A stretch of DNA of 11,425 bases from JBOHHM01 sp050725495 (GCA_050725495.1 JBOHHM010000145.1:1-11425), one strand, 5' to 3'. Counted from the first letter of the stretch, positions 1 through 7,071 are shown. Notes: a model not told the origin generated them from the sequence alone. Numbers and translations: made by a program.

Positions 1-2
1 CG

Positions 3-407
3 GTAGGCCAGGACCATGCGCTGCAGCAGCCCGCGGTCCAGCCGCTCATGGAGCTGGAACGCCGGGTAGCTCCGACGGTCGACTTGTCCGTGCGGCTGGC
101 CGCGCTCGAAGGCGACGCGAGCCTGACGGCACAAGCGGCCGAGACCGGACTGCGCAACTGGAACCAAGCGCACCTGGCGCAGCTGAATGAATTCATCACG
201 CTGCTGCTGTCCCAAGGGGCAAGCGCCCCGGCGCCAGAAGCGGCTCCCCAGGACTACCAGGACCTGTCGGCTGCCGAGCTGGCCCAGCGCATGAGCTGCA
301 CGACCACCGTCGTTTACAGCCGCAGACGAAGACAGTTGCCTGGCTCAACCCCAGTATTCACTCCTTACCGATCTATCTATATGACTTGGCGTGCTGTCTT
401 GAGATGA
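3..407 (+). CDS. Hypothetical protein fragment, open at left edge
   Basis: I do not recognise this protein. The frame is open from the first bases of the window, so it is probably the C-terminal part of a longer gene; an ATG at 48 exists but has no ribosome binding site in front of it. The visible part is helix-rich (runs such as LAALEGDASLTAQAAETGL), followed by a Pro/Ala linker (APAPEAAPQ) and a stretch, DLSAAELAQRMSCTTTVVY, that resembles the first two helices of a helix-turn-helix DNA-binding domain. After about base 312 the reading loses this character (SRRRRQLPGSTPVFTPYRS and onward) and the base composition becomes more AT-rich. The domain therefore seems cut off and the last 30 or so codons are probably not native. 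I infer a truncated gene at a rearrangement junction. It could instead be an intact but unusual protein. Confidence 0.4.
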   Translation, partial: VGQDHALQQPAVQPLMELERRVAPTVDLSVRLAALEGDASLTAQAAETGLRNWNQAHLAQLNEFITLLLSQGASAPAPEAAPQDYQDLSAAELAQRMSCTTTVVYSRRRRQLPGSTPVFTPYRSIYMTWRAVLR

Positions 408-1002
408 TGGCAAACAGACATGGTGAAGCCAATAGTACGTTTAGGCTCTTCCTAAAACGGCAATCCGAGTTGTCACGATCTCTGTGCTGTCCCCACACCA
501 AGTGATGCCGAGAGCAAAATGTTGCCCCAGACTGAGGAATGAGCGAAGTAATCGGGCCACGGCCGCAAATCGCCCGAAAGTCGCTCAGGAAAACTCATTG
601 AAAATCAATCACTTAGGAGGCATCGGCCTCATGCAGCCCGGCCCCTACGTGCTGGCCGACCGGGTGGTGGTCGGCCAGTGGAGCATGATCCCGCCCGGCC
701 CGACGACGCGCAAGCCCAAGTCTTGTCCAACTACCTCCGCGTGCGTGACATGTTCGGCTTCACGGAAATCGGAGCAGGCCTGGCTCGAGAGTGTGGGTGG
801 GGCGGTAGCGTTTGCACATGGGCGCATTTTGGCAGCCCGATGGTCCGCAGCTTGGGGCCCGCCCGGATAAAATGACTCCCATCGGCCCGCCCCAACGCGC
901 CACGTCGCGAAAGTGAAGCCCTAAAGAATCCCCAAAAAATTGCAAAGACCGGCGCCGGGCTTAAAAATCGACCCCGGTTCGAGGCACCACCAAGATCTGA
1001 TC
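408..1002. other. Gene-poor, lower-GC stretch with possible remnants
   Basis: No convincing intact gene lies here. The first 200 or so bases are clearly less GC-rich than the coding region that follows. Base 444 starts a GGCTCTTCC motif resembling the tips of some ISL3-family insertion sequences, but no matching opposite end or transposase is seen. A strong ribosome binding site followed by an ATG at 631 opens a short frame, described separately. Short open frames on both strands have no recognisable domain. The last 100 bases before the gene at 1003 contain no clear promoter. Confidence 0.6.
631..870 (+). pseudogene. Possible start of a decayed gene
   Basis: An AGGAGG sequence at 615-620 lies 10 bases before an ATG at 631, an arrangement that looks like a genuine gene start. 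The frame begins MQPGPYVLADRVVVGQWSMI and reads plausibly for about 24 residues. It then turns into unlikely sequence rich in Ser, Thr, Arg and Lys. In the neighbouring frame, from about base 702, a protein-like stretch follows (DDAQAQVLSNYLRVRDMFGF and onward to about 775). This would fit a one-base frameshift near 700 in a former gene. I do not recognise either half and give no function. It could also be a chance arrangement in non-coding DNA. Confidence 0.22.
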
Positions 1003-1632
1003 ATGTCAAGCTACAACGCCTCCTTTGAAATCCATGTCCATGGCGAGGTGCCCCTGCGCGCGAACGTGAGCTTCGAGCAATTGCAGGATGCGCTCAAGCC
1101 GCTGTGGAAATATGCGGGCGCCCGCTCGCTGGCCGACGGCGCCAGCAGCGCGTATGAAGAAGAGCCCGGCATCCGCTTCGACGCGCACCAGCACATGCTG
1201 CAGATGTGCTGGACGGTGCGCGGCGAGGAAGATTTCCGTCAGTCGCTCGACGAGATGTGCATGAGCCTCAATGAACTGGCGGCCAAGGGCGCGGCGATCG
1301 AGGTAACGTTCTACGATGCCGAGTTCGACGAGGAAGACGAGGAGTCCGACGCCGACTCGCGCGACGATTTCCTGATGCTGTTCGTGGGGCCCGACCCGGC
1401 CGCGATCATGCAGGTGCAGCGCGACCTGCTGGTGCAGGATGTGGTGAACCTGATGGAGCGCCACTTCGATGGCTCGGAACTCGGCGGTGTGGTGGCCGAG
1501 ATCGACAAGCTGTTCAACCAGCGCTTCAACGCACTCGTCAGCTCGCTCGAAATCGGCAAGCCCCCGCGTGGCCTTGGTGGCTCGGGCGGTTCCGGCCATG
1601 GGGGCGGGCGTCGGCCGCGCCACCTGCACTGA
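1003..1632 (+). CDS. DUF6806 family protein, function unknown
   Basis: This is a 209-residue soluble protein without signal peptide or membrane segment. From memory it matches the DUF6806 family, common in Comamonadaceae and without known function. It opens with MSSYNASFEIHVHGEVPLRA, which looks like a beta strand, followed by predicted helices. Residues 106-122 form a strongly acidic run (AEFDEEDEESDADSRDD). Residues 145-183 look helical, and the tail from 190 is Gly/Ser-rich and then basic (GGRRPRHLH). I chose the ATG at 1003 because the conserved-looking N-terminus begins there; the frame can be extended to a TTG at 940, but the added residues look non-coding. The ribosome binding site is poor (only AGA near 994). 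The transporter at 1689 follows 56 bases downstream on the same strand, so the two could be cotranscribed. Nothing here indicates a reaction or partner. Confidence 0.8.
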   Translation: MSSYNASFEIHVHGEVPLRANVSFEQLQDALKPLWKYAGARSLADGASSAYEEEPGIRFDAHQHMLQMCWTVRGEEDFRQSLDEMCMSLNELAAKGAAIEVTFYDAEFDEEDEESDADSRDDFLMLFVGPDPAAIMQVQRDLLVQDVVNLMERHFDGSELGGVVAEIDKLFNQRFNALVSSLEIGKPPRGLGGSGGSGHGGGRRPRHLH

Positions 1633-1688
1633 CACGGTCAGGCCTGGTTCGGTCGGCTATGCTTGGCTCCTCTTTTCGGAGCTGACTC

Positions 1689-2999
1689 ATGGCCCTTTTT
1701 TCCCAGGACGCCCTCAACCCCGGCGTGCGCAAGCGCGAGGTGTTTGGCTGGGCCATGTACGACTTTGCCAATTCGGGCTACACCACGGTCGTGATCACGG
1801 CCGTGTTCGCGGCCTATTTCGTCGGCGGCATCGCGCAGGGAGCGCAGTGGGCGACCTTCGCCTGGACGGCCGCGCTGAGCGTGTCCTACGCCATCGTCAT
1901 GCTTACCATGCCCAGCCTCGGCGCCTATGCCGATTTGCGTGCTGCCAAGAAGCGGCTGTTGATGCTCGTGACCGGAGGCTGCGTCGTTGCGACGGCGGCA
2001 CTGGCGCTGGCGGGCCCGGGCAGCGTGGCGCTGGCCATGGTGCTCATCATTGTCTCCAACACGTTCTACTCCTGGGGTGAATCGCTCACGGCGGCCTTTC
2101 TGCCCGAGCTGGCGCGCGCCGAGTCGCTGGGCAAGGTCAGCGGCTGGGGCTGGAGCTTTGGCTATTTTGGCGGCATGCTGGCGCTGGGCCTGAGCCTGGG
2201 CTATGTCATCTGGGCGCAGGCGCAGGGCATCAAGGCCGACCAGTTTGTGCCGGTGACCATGCTGATCACGGCCGTGATCTACGGTGCCGCGGCGCTCGTG
2301 ACCTTCAGGCTGCTCGGTGAGCGCGCCGTGCCCAACCCTCAGGCCATCTCGCAAAGCGGCTTCACGGCCTCGTTCGTCCGGTTGCGGCACACCTACGACC
2401 AGGCGCGCCGCTTCGAGGACTTCATGTGGCTGCTGGCCTGTGCCGTGTTCTACCAGGGCGGTGTGGCCGTGGCCATCGCGCTGGCCGCGATCTACGCCGA
2501 GCAGGTGATCGGCTTTGTGCAACAGGAAACCATGGTGCTGATCTTCGTGCTCAACATCGCGGCTGCCCTGGGCGCCTTTGCATTCGGCTACTGGCAGGAC
2601 CGCATCGGCCACAAGCTGGCGCTGGGCGTCACGCTGCTGGGTTGGGTCGCCACTTGCGTGATTGCGGCGATCACGACCACCAAGGGAGGCTTCTGGTGGG
2701 CCGCGGCCATTGCCGGCCTGTGCATGGGCTCCAGCCAGTCGGCCGGCCGCGCCCTGGCCGGCATGTTTGCGCCGCAGAAGCAGCTGGCCGAGTTCTACGG
2801 TCTCTGGACCTTCGCCATCCGCCTGGCCAGCATCATCGGCCCTTTAAGCTATGGCGCGATCACCTGGATGACGGGCGGCAACCAGCGCGCGGCCATCCTG
2901 TCGACGGCGCTGCTGTTTGTGGTCGGTCTGGTGCTGCTGCTGCCAGTGAATGTGCAGCGCGGGCGCGCTGCCGCATTGCAAGCCAACGCGGCGGCCTAA
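1689..2999 (+). CDS. MFS transporter, UMF1 (Atg22-like) family
   Basis: This 436-residue inner-membrane protein has about twelve hydrophobic segments, as expected for the major facilitator superfamily. The N-terminal stretch GWAMYDFANSGY (residues 20-31) and SGWGWSFGYFGG (151-162) are typical of the UMF1 group, related to the yeast vacuolar amino-acid exporter Atg22. The bacterial substrate is not known; export of amino acids or another small metabolite is a family-based guess. A cytoplasmic loop lies around residues 208-243, and a charged loop (YWQDRIGHK) at 301-309 fits the position of an MFS loop motif in the second half. The ATG at 1689 is preceded by GGAG (1678-1681) at a spacing of 7. 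The stop codon overlaps that of the convergent murI by four bases, so no terminator separates them. Confidence 0.88.
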   Translation: MALFSQDALNPGVRKREVFGWAMYDFANSGYTTVVITAVFAAYFVGGIAQGAQWATFAWTAALSVSYAIVMLTMPSLGAYADLRAAKKRLLMLVTGGCVVATAALALAGPGSVALAMVLIIVSNTFYSWGESLTAAFLPELARAESLGKVSGWGWSFGYFGGMLALGLSLGYVIWAQAQGIKADQFVPVTMLITAVIYGAAALVTFRLLGERAVPNPQAISQSGFTASFVRLRHTYDQARRFEDFMWLLACAVFYQGGVAVAIALAAIYAEQVIGFVQQETMVLIFVLNIAAALGAFAFGYWQDRIGHKLALGVTLLGWVATCVIAAITTTKGGFWWAAAIAGLCMGSSQSAGRALAGMFAPQKQLAEFYGLWTFAIRLASIIGPLSYGAITWMTGGNQRAAILSTALLFVVGLVLLLPVNVQRGRAAALQANAAA

Positions 3000-3775
3000 A
3001 GCCCCAGCCAGCGCGCCGCGGCCGACTCGAGTGCGGGCAACGAGCCGGTGGTCAGCAACCGGATGCGGCCTTCGCCTTCGGGCTTGAGCAGGCCGGCCGC
3101 ATCGAGCAGGCGCCGGGTCTGGCGTGCGATGGGCTCGCCGGTCTCCACCAGTCGCACCTCGGGGCCAACCAAGTCAATGAAGTGCCGCCAGGCGAAGGGG
3201 TAGTGGGTACAACCCAGCACCAGGGTGTCGATGCGTCCGCTCTGAGTACCGAATGGTCCTGCAGCCCTCGTGTATTGGCTGCATAGTGCTACTATTTTTA
3301 TAGCGTCGTCCGCCTCGATCGCGGCTGCCAGGCCGTCGCAAGGCTGCAGCGCGAACTCGGCCTGGTCCTTCAGCGACTCGTGCAATGCGCGGAACTTGGC
3401 GCTGGCCAGCGTGCCGCGTGTGGCGAGCACGCCGACGCGCTTGGTGCGGCTCAGCGCCACGGCGGGTTTGAGCGCGGGCTCGACACCGACCAAGGGTAGC
3501 GCCGGGTGATCCGCGCGCAACAAATGGATGGCCGCAGCGGTCGCCGTATTGCACGCCACCACCAGCGCCTTGATGCGGTGTTGTTCCAGCAGCTGTCGTG
3601 CGATGGCGCGCGAGCGCTCGGCCACGTAGGCATCGCCGCGCTCGCCGTAGGGCGCATGGCCGGTGTCGGCGAAATAGGCAAAGTCCTCATGCGGCAGCTC
3701 GGCCCGCAGTGCCTTGAGGACGCTCAGGCCGCCAATGCCGCTGTCGAAGACGCCTATAGGGCTTGGGCTTGGCAT
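2996..3775 (-). CDS. murI: Glutamate racemase
   Basis: MurI converts L-glutamate to D-glutamate for peptidoglycan synthesis in the cytoplasm, without a cofactor, using two cysteines. Both are present: Cys75 in VACNTATAAA and Cys189 in LVLGCTHYPF. The N-terminal GVFDSGIGGLSVL (residues 8-20) and GVEPALKPA (97-105) are family hallmarks. The product has 259 residues, near the usual length. I start at the ATG at 3773-3775 because the conserved N-terminus begins there. The frame stays open further upstream, but that extension is the translation of a palindromic repeat (3784-3851) and not native protein. No good ribosome binding site precedes the ATG. Residues 158 to about 175 (AIKIVALCSQYTRAAGPF) are encoded by an AT-rich repeat element, just before the second catalytic cysteine. 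The class I fumarase lies 85 bases upstream on the same strand, so cotranscription is likely. Confidence 0.92.
   Translation of the reverse strand: MPSPSPIGVFDSGIGGLSVLKALRAELPHEDFAYFADTGHAPYGERGDAYVAERSRAIARQLLEQHRIKALVVACNTATAAAIHLLRADHPALPLVGVEPALKPAVALSRTKRVGVLATRGTLASAKFRALHESLKDQAEFALQPCDGLAAAIEADDAIKIVALCSQYTRAAGPFGTQSGRIDTLVLGCTHYPFAWRHFIDLVGPEVRLVETGEPIARQTRRLLDAAGLLKPEGEGRIRLLTTGSLPALESAAARWLGL
3250..3304 (-). repeat. AT-rich dispersed-repeat sequence inside murI
   Basis: Read on the - strand, the element starts with the core GCTATAAAAATAGTAGC (3304-3288) and continues through a small hairpin, TGCAGCC / GGCTGCA at 3260-3266 and 3277-3283 with a 10-base loop. The core matches 15 of 17 bases of a second copy at 10644-10660. 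From memory, repeats beginning GCTATNAAAATAGTAGC followed by a short hairpin are scattered through Comamonadaceae genomes, sometimes in frame inside genes; that recollection was not checked. The stretch ATA-AAA-ATA-GTA in murI is unlike the GC-rich codons around it. The outer boundary near 3250 is a guess. Confidence 0.6.
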
Positions 3776-3783
3776 GCGGGGCT

Positions 3784-3851
3784 TGTCATTCTGAGCGCAG
3801 CGAAGAATCTCCGGCGCAGGGCTGAGATCCTTCACTTCGTTCGGGATGACA
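3784..3851. repeat. 68-base imperfect palindrome (REP/MITE-like)
   Basis: Two 27-base arms, 3784-3810 and 3825-3851, are inverted copies matching at 21 of 27 positions and separated by 14 bases. Three of the six differences would be G-U pairs in + strand RNA, so a long hairpin could form. The arms (TGTCATTCTGAGCGCAGCGA... and AGATCCTTCACTTCGTTCGG...) belong to a palindromic repeat type I know from many bacterial genomes, whose translation gives strings like IPNEVKDL and EILRCAQNDK. The element fills 68 of the 85 bases between the class I fumarase stop and the murI start. It may stabilise or attenuate the shared transcript. Confidence 0.8.
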
Positions 3852-3860
3852 ACCAGTGAT

Positions 3861-5414
3861 TCAAGCTGCCGCCACAGGAATGCTCTTGAACTCGCCCGCA
3901 GCAATTCGCTTTTGCCACTCGGCCGGGCCGGTGATGTGGGCGCTGGTGCCGCCGGCGTCCACGGCCACGGTCACCGGCATGTCGACCACGTCGAATTCGT
4001 AGATCGCTTCCATGCCCAGGTCGGCGAAGCCGAGCACCTTGGCGCTCTTGATGGCCTTGCTGACCAGGTAGGCCGCGCCGCCCACGGCCATCAGGTAGGC
4101 GCTCTGGTGCTTCTTGATCGCCTCGATCGCGACCGGGCCGCGCTCGGCCTTGCCGATCATCGCGATCAGGCCGGTCTGGGCCAGCATCGTCTCGGTGAAC
4201 TTGTCCATGCGCGTGGCGGTGGTGGGGCCTGCAGGGCCGACCGCTTCACCCTTGACCGGGTCGACCGGGCCGACATAGTAGATCACGCGGTTGGTGAAGT
4301 CCACGGGCAGCTTTTCACCCTTGGCCAGCATGTCGGCGATGCGCTTGTGCGCGGCGTCGCGGCCGGTCAGCATCTTGCCGTTGAGCAGCAGCGTGTCACC
4401 GGGCTTCCAGCTCGCCACTTCTTCCTTGGTCAGTGCATCGAGGTTGACGCGCTTGCTCTTGTTGTAGTCGGGCGCCCAGTTCACATCGGGCCAGAGGTCC
4501 AGGCTCGGCGGGTCCAGGTACACGGGGCCCGAGCCGTCCATCACGAAATGGGCGTGGCGCGTCGCGGCGCAGTTGGGGATCATGGCCACGGGCTTGCTCG
4601 CGGCATGGGTCGGGTACATCTTGATCTTGACGTCGAGCACGGTCGTCAGGCCGCCAAGGCCTTGCGCGCCGATGCCCAGGGCGTTGACCTTCTCGAACAG
4701 CTCAAGGCGCAGTTCTTCGGTCTTGCTGAGCTTCTCGCCTTTGCTGGCCTTGGCCTGCAGCTCGTACATGTCGATATCGTCCATCAGGCTTTCCTTGGCC
4801 ATCAGCACGGCCTTCTCGGCCGTGCCGCCGATGCCTATGCCCAGCATGCCCGGCGGACACCAGCCGGCGCCCATGGTGGGGACGGTCTTGAGCACCCAGT
4901 CGACCACCGAGTCGCTGGGGTTGAGCATGATCATCTTGCTCTTGTTCTCGGAGCCGCCGCCCTTGGCCGCGACAGTGATCTCGAGCTTGTCGCCGGGCAC
5001 GATCTCGGTGAAGATCACGGCCGGCGTGTTGTCCTTGGTGTTCTTGCGGTCGAACTGCGGGTCGGCTACGACGCTGGCGCGCAGCGTGTTGTCGGGGTGG
5101 TTGTAGCCGCGGCGCACGCCTTCGTTGATGGTGTCGTCCAGACTGCCGGTGAAGCCTTCCCAACGCACGTCCATGCCGATTTTCAGGAACACGTTGACGA
5201 TGCCCGTGTCCTGGCAGATCGGGCGCTGGCCGGTGGCACTCATGCGCGAGTTGGTCAGGATCTGCGCGATCGCATCCTTGGCGGCGGGACTTTGCTCGCG
5301 CTCATAGGCGCGGGCCAGGTGGGCAATGTAGTCGGCAGGGTGGTAGTAGCTGATGTACTGGAGTGCGCCGGCAATGGATTCGATCAGGTCGTTTTGCTTG
5401 ATGCTCGTGGTCAT
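3861..5414 (-). CDS. fumA: Class I fumarate hydratase ([4Fe-4S], FumA type)
   Basis: This enzyme interconverts fumarate and malate in the TCA cycle using an oxygen-sensitive [4Fe-4S] cluster. The 517-residue single chain carries both the N-terminal cluster-binding half and the C-terminal half. Three cysteines fit the cluster ligands: Cys67 in RPICQDTG, Cys186 in GAGWCPPGM and Cys282 in IPNCAATRH. Their spacing (119, then 96) closely follows the known class I enzymes. The C-terminal part contains GPAGPTTATRMD (394-405) and AVDAGGTSAH (484-493). I start at the ATG at 5412-5414, preceded by AGAAG (5419-5423); a TTG at 5432 adds six residues and is less likely. It is divergent from fumC, the iron-free isoenzyme, across 165 bases, and murI follows downstream. 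The symbol fumA marks the type; some annotations use fumB or none. Confidence 0.95.
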   Translation of the reverse strand: MTTSIKQNDLIESIAGALQYISYYHPADYIAHLARAYEREQSPAAKDAIAQILTNSRMSATGQRPICQDTGIVNVFLKIGMDVRWEGFTGSLDDTINEGVRRGYNHPDNTLRASVVADPQFDRKNTKDNTPAVIFTEIVPGDKLEITVAAKGGGSENKSKMIMLNPSDSVVDWVLKTVPTMGAGWCPPGMLGIGIGGTAEKAVLMAKESLMDDIDMYELQAKASKGEKLSKTEELRLELFEKVNALGIGAQGLGGLTTVLDVKIKMYPTHAASKPVAMIPNCAATRHAHFVMDGSGPVYLDPPSLDLWPDVNWAPDYNKSKRVNLDALTKEEVASWKPGDTLLLNGKMLTGRDAAHKRIADMLAKGEKLPVDFTNRVIYYVGPVDPVKGEAVGPAGPTTATRMDKFTETMLAQTGLIAMIGKAERGPVAIEAIKKHQSAYLMAVGGAAYLVSKAIKSAKVLGFADLGMEAIYEFDVVDMPVTVAVDAGGTSAHITGPAEWQKRIAAGEFKSIPVAAA

Positions 5415-5459
5415 GTTGCTTCTGTGGGTCAATGGCTCTGCGAATGAATCCGGACTGCC

Positions 5460-5488
5460 TTGCGCAATGCAGTGAACGCAACCATACT
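5460..5488 (+). promoter_or_regulatory. Candidate fumC promoter
   Basis: TTGCGC (5460-5465) and CATACT (5483-5488), 17 bases apart, are the best sigma-70-like pair I see ahead of fumC. Agreement with the consensus is only moderate in both boxes. Transcription would begin near 5495, at the edge of the Fur-like site, leaving a leader of about 85 bases. Confidence 0.3.
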
Positions 5489-5493
5489 TTCTC

Positions 5494-5512
5494 GATGAGA
5501 ATTGTTTTTATT
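5494..5512. promoter_or_regulatory. Fur-box-like site between the two fumarase genes
   Basis: The 19-base sequence GATGAGAATTGTTTTTATT matches the Fur-type palindrome AATGAGAATNATTCTCATT at 14 of 18 informative positions; the left half is strong and the right half weaker. It lies just downstream of the candidate fumC promoter, where a bound repressor would block transcription. Repression of iron-free fumarase genes by iron-loaded Fur is known from other proteobacteria. No binding data exist for this site, and an AT-rich patch in an intergenic region can match by chance. Confidence 0.4.
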
Positions 5513-5579
5513 TCCAGCAGTGGCGAAGTCTGTCGCGGTGTCCGGCAGGCGCTATTTTGACAGGTCGCCCAAAAACCCC

Positions 5580-6977
5580 ATGAACACACGTACCGAACGC
5601 GATACCTTCGGCCCGATCGAAGTTCCGGCCGGTCGCCTGTGGGGCGCGCAGACGCAGCGCTCGCTGCTCAACTTCGACATCTCGGGCGAGCAGCAGCCGC
5701 GCGAGATCATCCGGGCGCTGGCCCAGGTCAAGCGCTCGGCGGCGGCCGTCAACCAGGCGCTCGGGCTGCAGGACGCGAAAAAGACGCAAGCCATCATGGC
5801 CGCGGCTGATGAGGTGATCGCGGGCCGGCATGAGGGCGAATTCCCGCTGGTGGTCTGGCAGACCGGATCGGGCACGCAGACCAATATGAACGTCAACGAG
5901 GTGCTGGCCAACCGCGCCAGCGAGCTGATGGGCGGCGAGCGCGGCGAGGCCCGCCTGGTGCACCCCAACGACGACGTGAACCGCAGCCAGTCGTCCAACG
6001 ACGTGTTTCCGACCGCCATGCATGTGGCGGCGGTCGATGCCATCACCCATCGATTGCTGCCCGCGCTGGCCAAGCTGCGGGCCACGCTGGCGCAGAAGGC
6101 GCGCGATTTTGACGACGTCGTGAAGATCGGCCGCACCCATTTGCAGGACGCCACACCGCTGACGCTGGGCCAGGAGTTCTCGGGCTATGTCGCGCAGCTC
6201 GACCATGGCGAGCAGCACATCCGCGCGGCCCTGCCGCATTTGTGCGAGCTGGCGCTGGGCGGCACGGCCGTGGGCACCGGCCTGAATGCGCCGGCCGGCT
6301 ATGCGGAGCGCGTGGCGGCCGAGCTGGCGCGCCTGACGGGCCTGCCCTTTGTCACGGCCCCGAACAAGTTCGAGGCCATGGCCTCCATCGATGCCCTGGT
6401 CCATGCCCACGGTGCGCTCAAGACGCTGGCGGTCAGCCTCATGAAGATCGCCAACGATGTGCGCTGGCTGGCCAGCGGGCCGCGCAGCGGCATTGGCGAG
6501 CTGAGCATTCCCGAGAACGAGCCGGGCTCGTCCATCATGCCGGGCAAGGTCAACCCCACGCAGAGCGAGGCCCTCACCATGCTGGCAGCCCAGGTGCTGG
6601 GCAACGACGTGGCGATCAATGTGGGCGGCGCCTCGGGTAATTTCGAGCTCAATGTGTTCCGCCCGATGGTGGCGCACAACTTCCTACAAAGCGTGCGTCT
6701 GCTGGCCGATGGCATGAGCAGTTTCAACGACCACTGCGCCGTGGGCATAGAGCCCAACCGCGAGCGCATTGCCGAGCTGGTGGAGCGCTCACTGATGCTG
6801 GTGACTGCGCTCAATACCCACATCGGCTACGACAAGGCGGCCCAGATCGCCAAGAAGGCGCACAAGGAGGGCACGAGCCTGCGCGAAGCGGCACTCGCTC
6901 TGGGCCATGTGACAGCCGAGCAGTTCGATGCCTGGGTGCGGCCCGAGAACATGGTGGGCCGCCCGCCGCGGGCCTGA
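5580..6977 (+). CDS. fumC: Class II fumarate hydratase
   Basis: FumC catalyses the same fumarate-malate reaction as the class I enzyme, but as an iron-free homotetramer that resists oxidants. It has 465 residues, the normal length. The superfamily signature GSSIMPGKVNP (316-326) carries the catalytic serine (Ser318), and KIGRTHLQDATP (182-193) carries the active-site His187; TGSGTQTNMN (95-104) and SSNDVFPTA (138-146) line the substrate pocket in the family. The N-terminus MNTRTERDTFGPIEVPAGRLWGAQTQRS is typical, which supports the ATG at 5580. The ribosome binding site is weak (AGG near 5562). The gene is divergent from the class I fumarase, and the shared gap holds a Fur-box-like site. The downstream 94 bases before the convergent TIGR00645 gene show no strong terminator. 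Confidence 0.96.
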   Translation: MNTRTERDTFGPIEVPAGRLWGAQTQRSLLNFDISGEQQPREIIRALAQVKRSAAAVNQALGLQDAKKTQAIMAAADEVIAGRHEGEFPLVVWQTGSGTQTNMNVNEVLANRASELMGGERGEARLVHPNDDVNRSQSSNDVFPTAMHVAAVDAITHRLLPALAKLRATLAQKARDFDDVVKIGRTHLQDATPLTLGQEFSGYVAQLDHGEQHIRAALPHLCELALGGTAVGTGLNAPAGYAERVAAELARLTGLPFVTAPNKFEAMASIDALVHAHGALKTLAVSLMKIANDVRWLASGPRSGIGELSIPENEPGSSIMPGKVNPTQSEALTMLAAQVLGNDVAINVGGASGNFELNVFRPMVAHNFLQSVRLLADGMSSFNDHCAVGIEPNRERIAELVERSLMLVTALNTHIGYDKAAQIAKKAHKEGTSLREAALALGHVTAEQFDAWVRPENMVGRPPRA

Positions 6978-7071
6978 ACCCGCGAACCCTCGCAAGTCCC
7001 AGCTCGAGTTCGGCGTGCTGGGCGGCTCGCTGGTGCCATTGCGCCGCGGGCGCAGCAGCTGAACCTGCGGC

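Noticed and set aside
971..992. tRNA-like 3' end (GGTTCGAGGCACCACCA)
   Set aside because: The T-arm stem does not pair properly and no anticodon arm or acceptor partner is found upstream.
3776..3904. N-terminal extension of glutamate racemase
   Set aside because: The extra residues are the translation of a palindromic repeat and of the 3' end of the upstream fumarase gene; the conserved N-terminus begins at 3775.
5415..5432. TTG start adding six residues to the class I fumarase
   Set aside because: The ATG at 5414 has a plausible ribosome binding site and matches the expected N-terminus.
3846..5447. Long open frame on the + strand opposite the class I fumarase
   Set aside because: It is the complement of a clearly recognised gene in GC-rich DNA. 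Its translation is low-complexity (His/Gly/Ala/Asp-rich) with no domain.
6998..7062. C-terminus-like frame after fumC (SQLEFGVLGGSLVPLRRG)
   Set aside because: Too short, with no start and no recognised family; chance openness in GC-rich DNA is as likely as a gene remnant.
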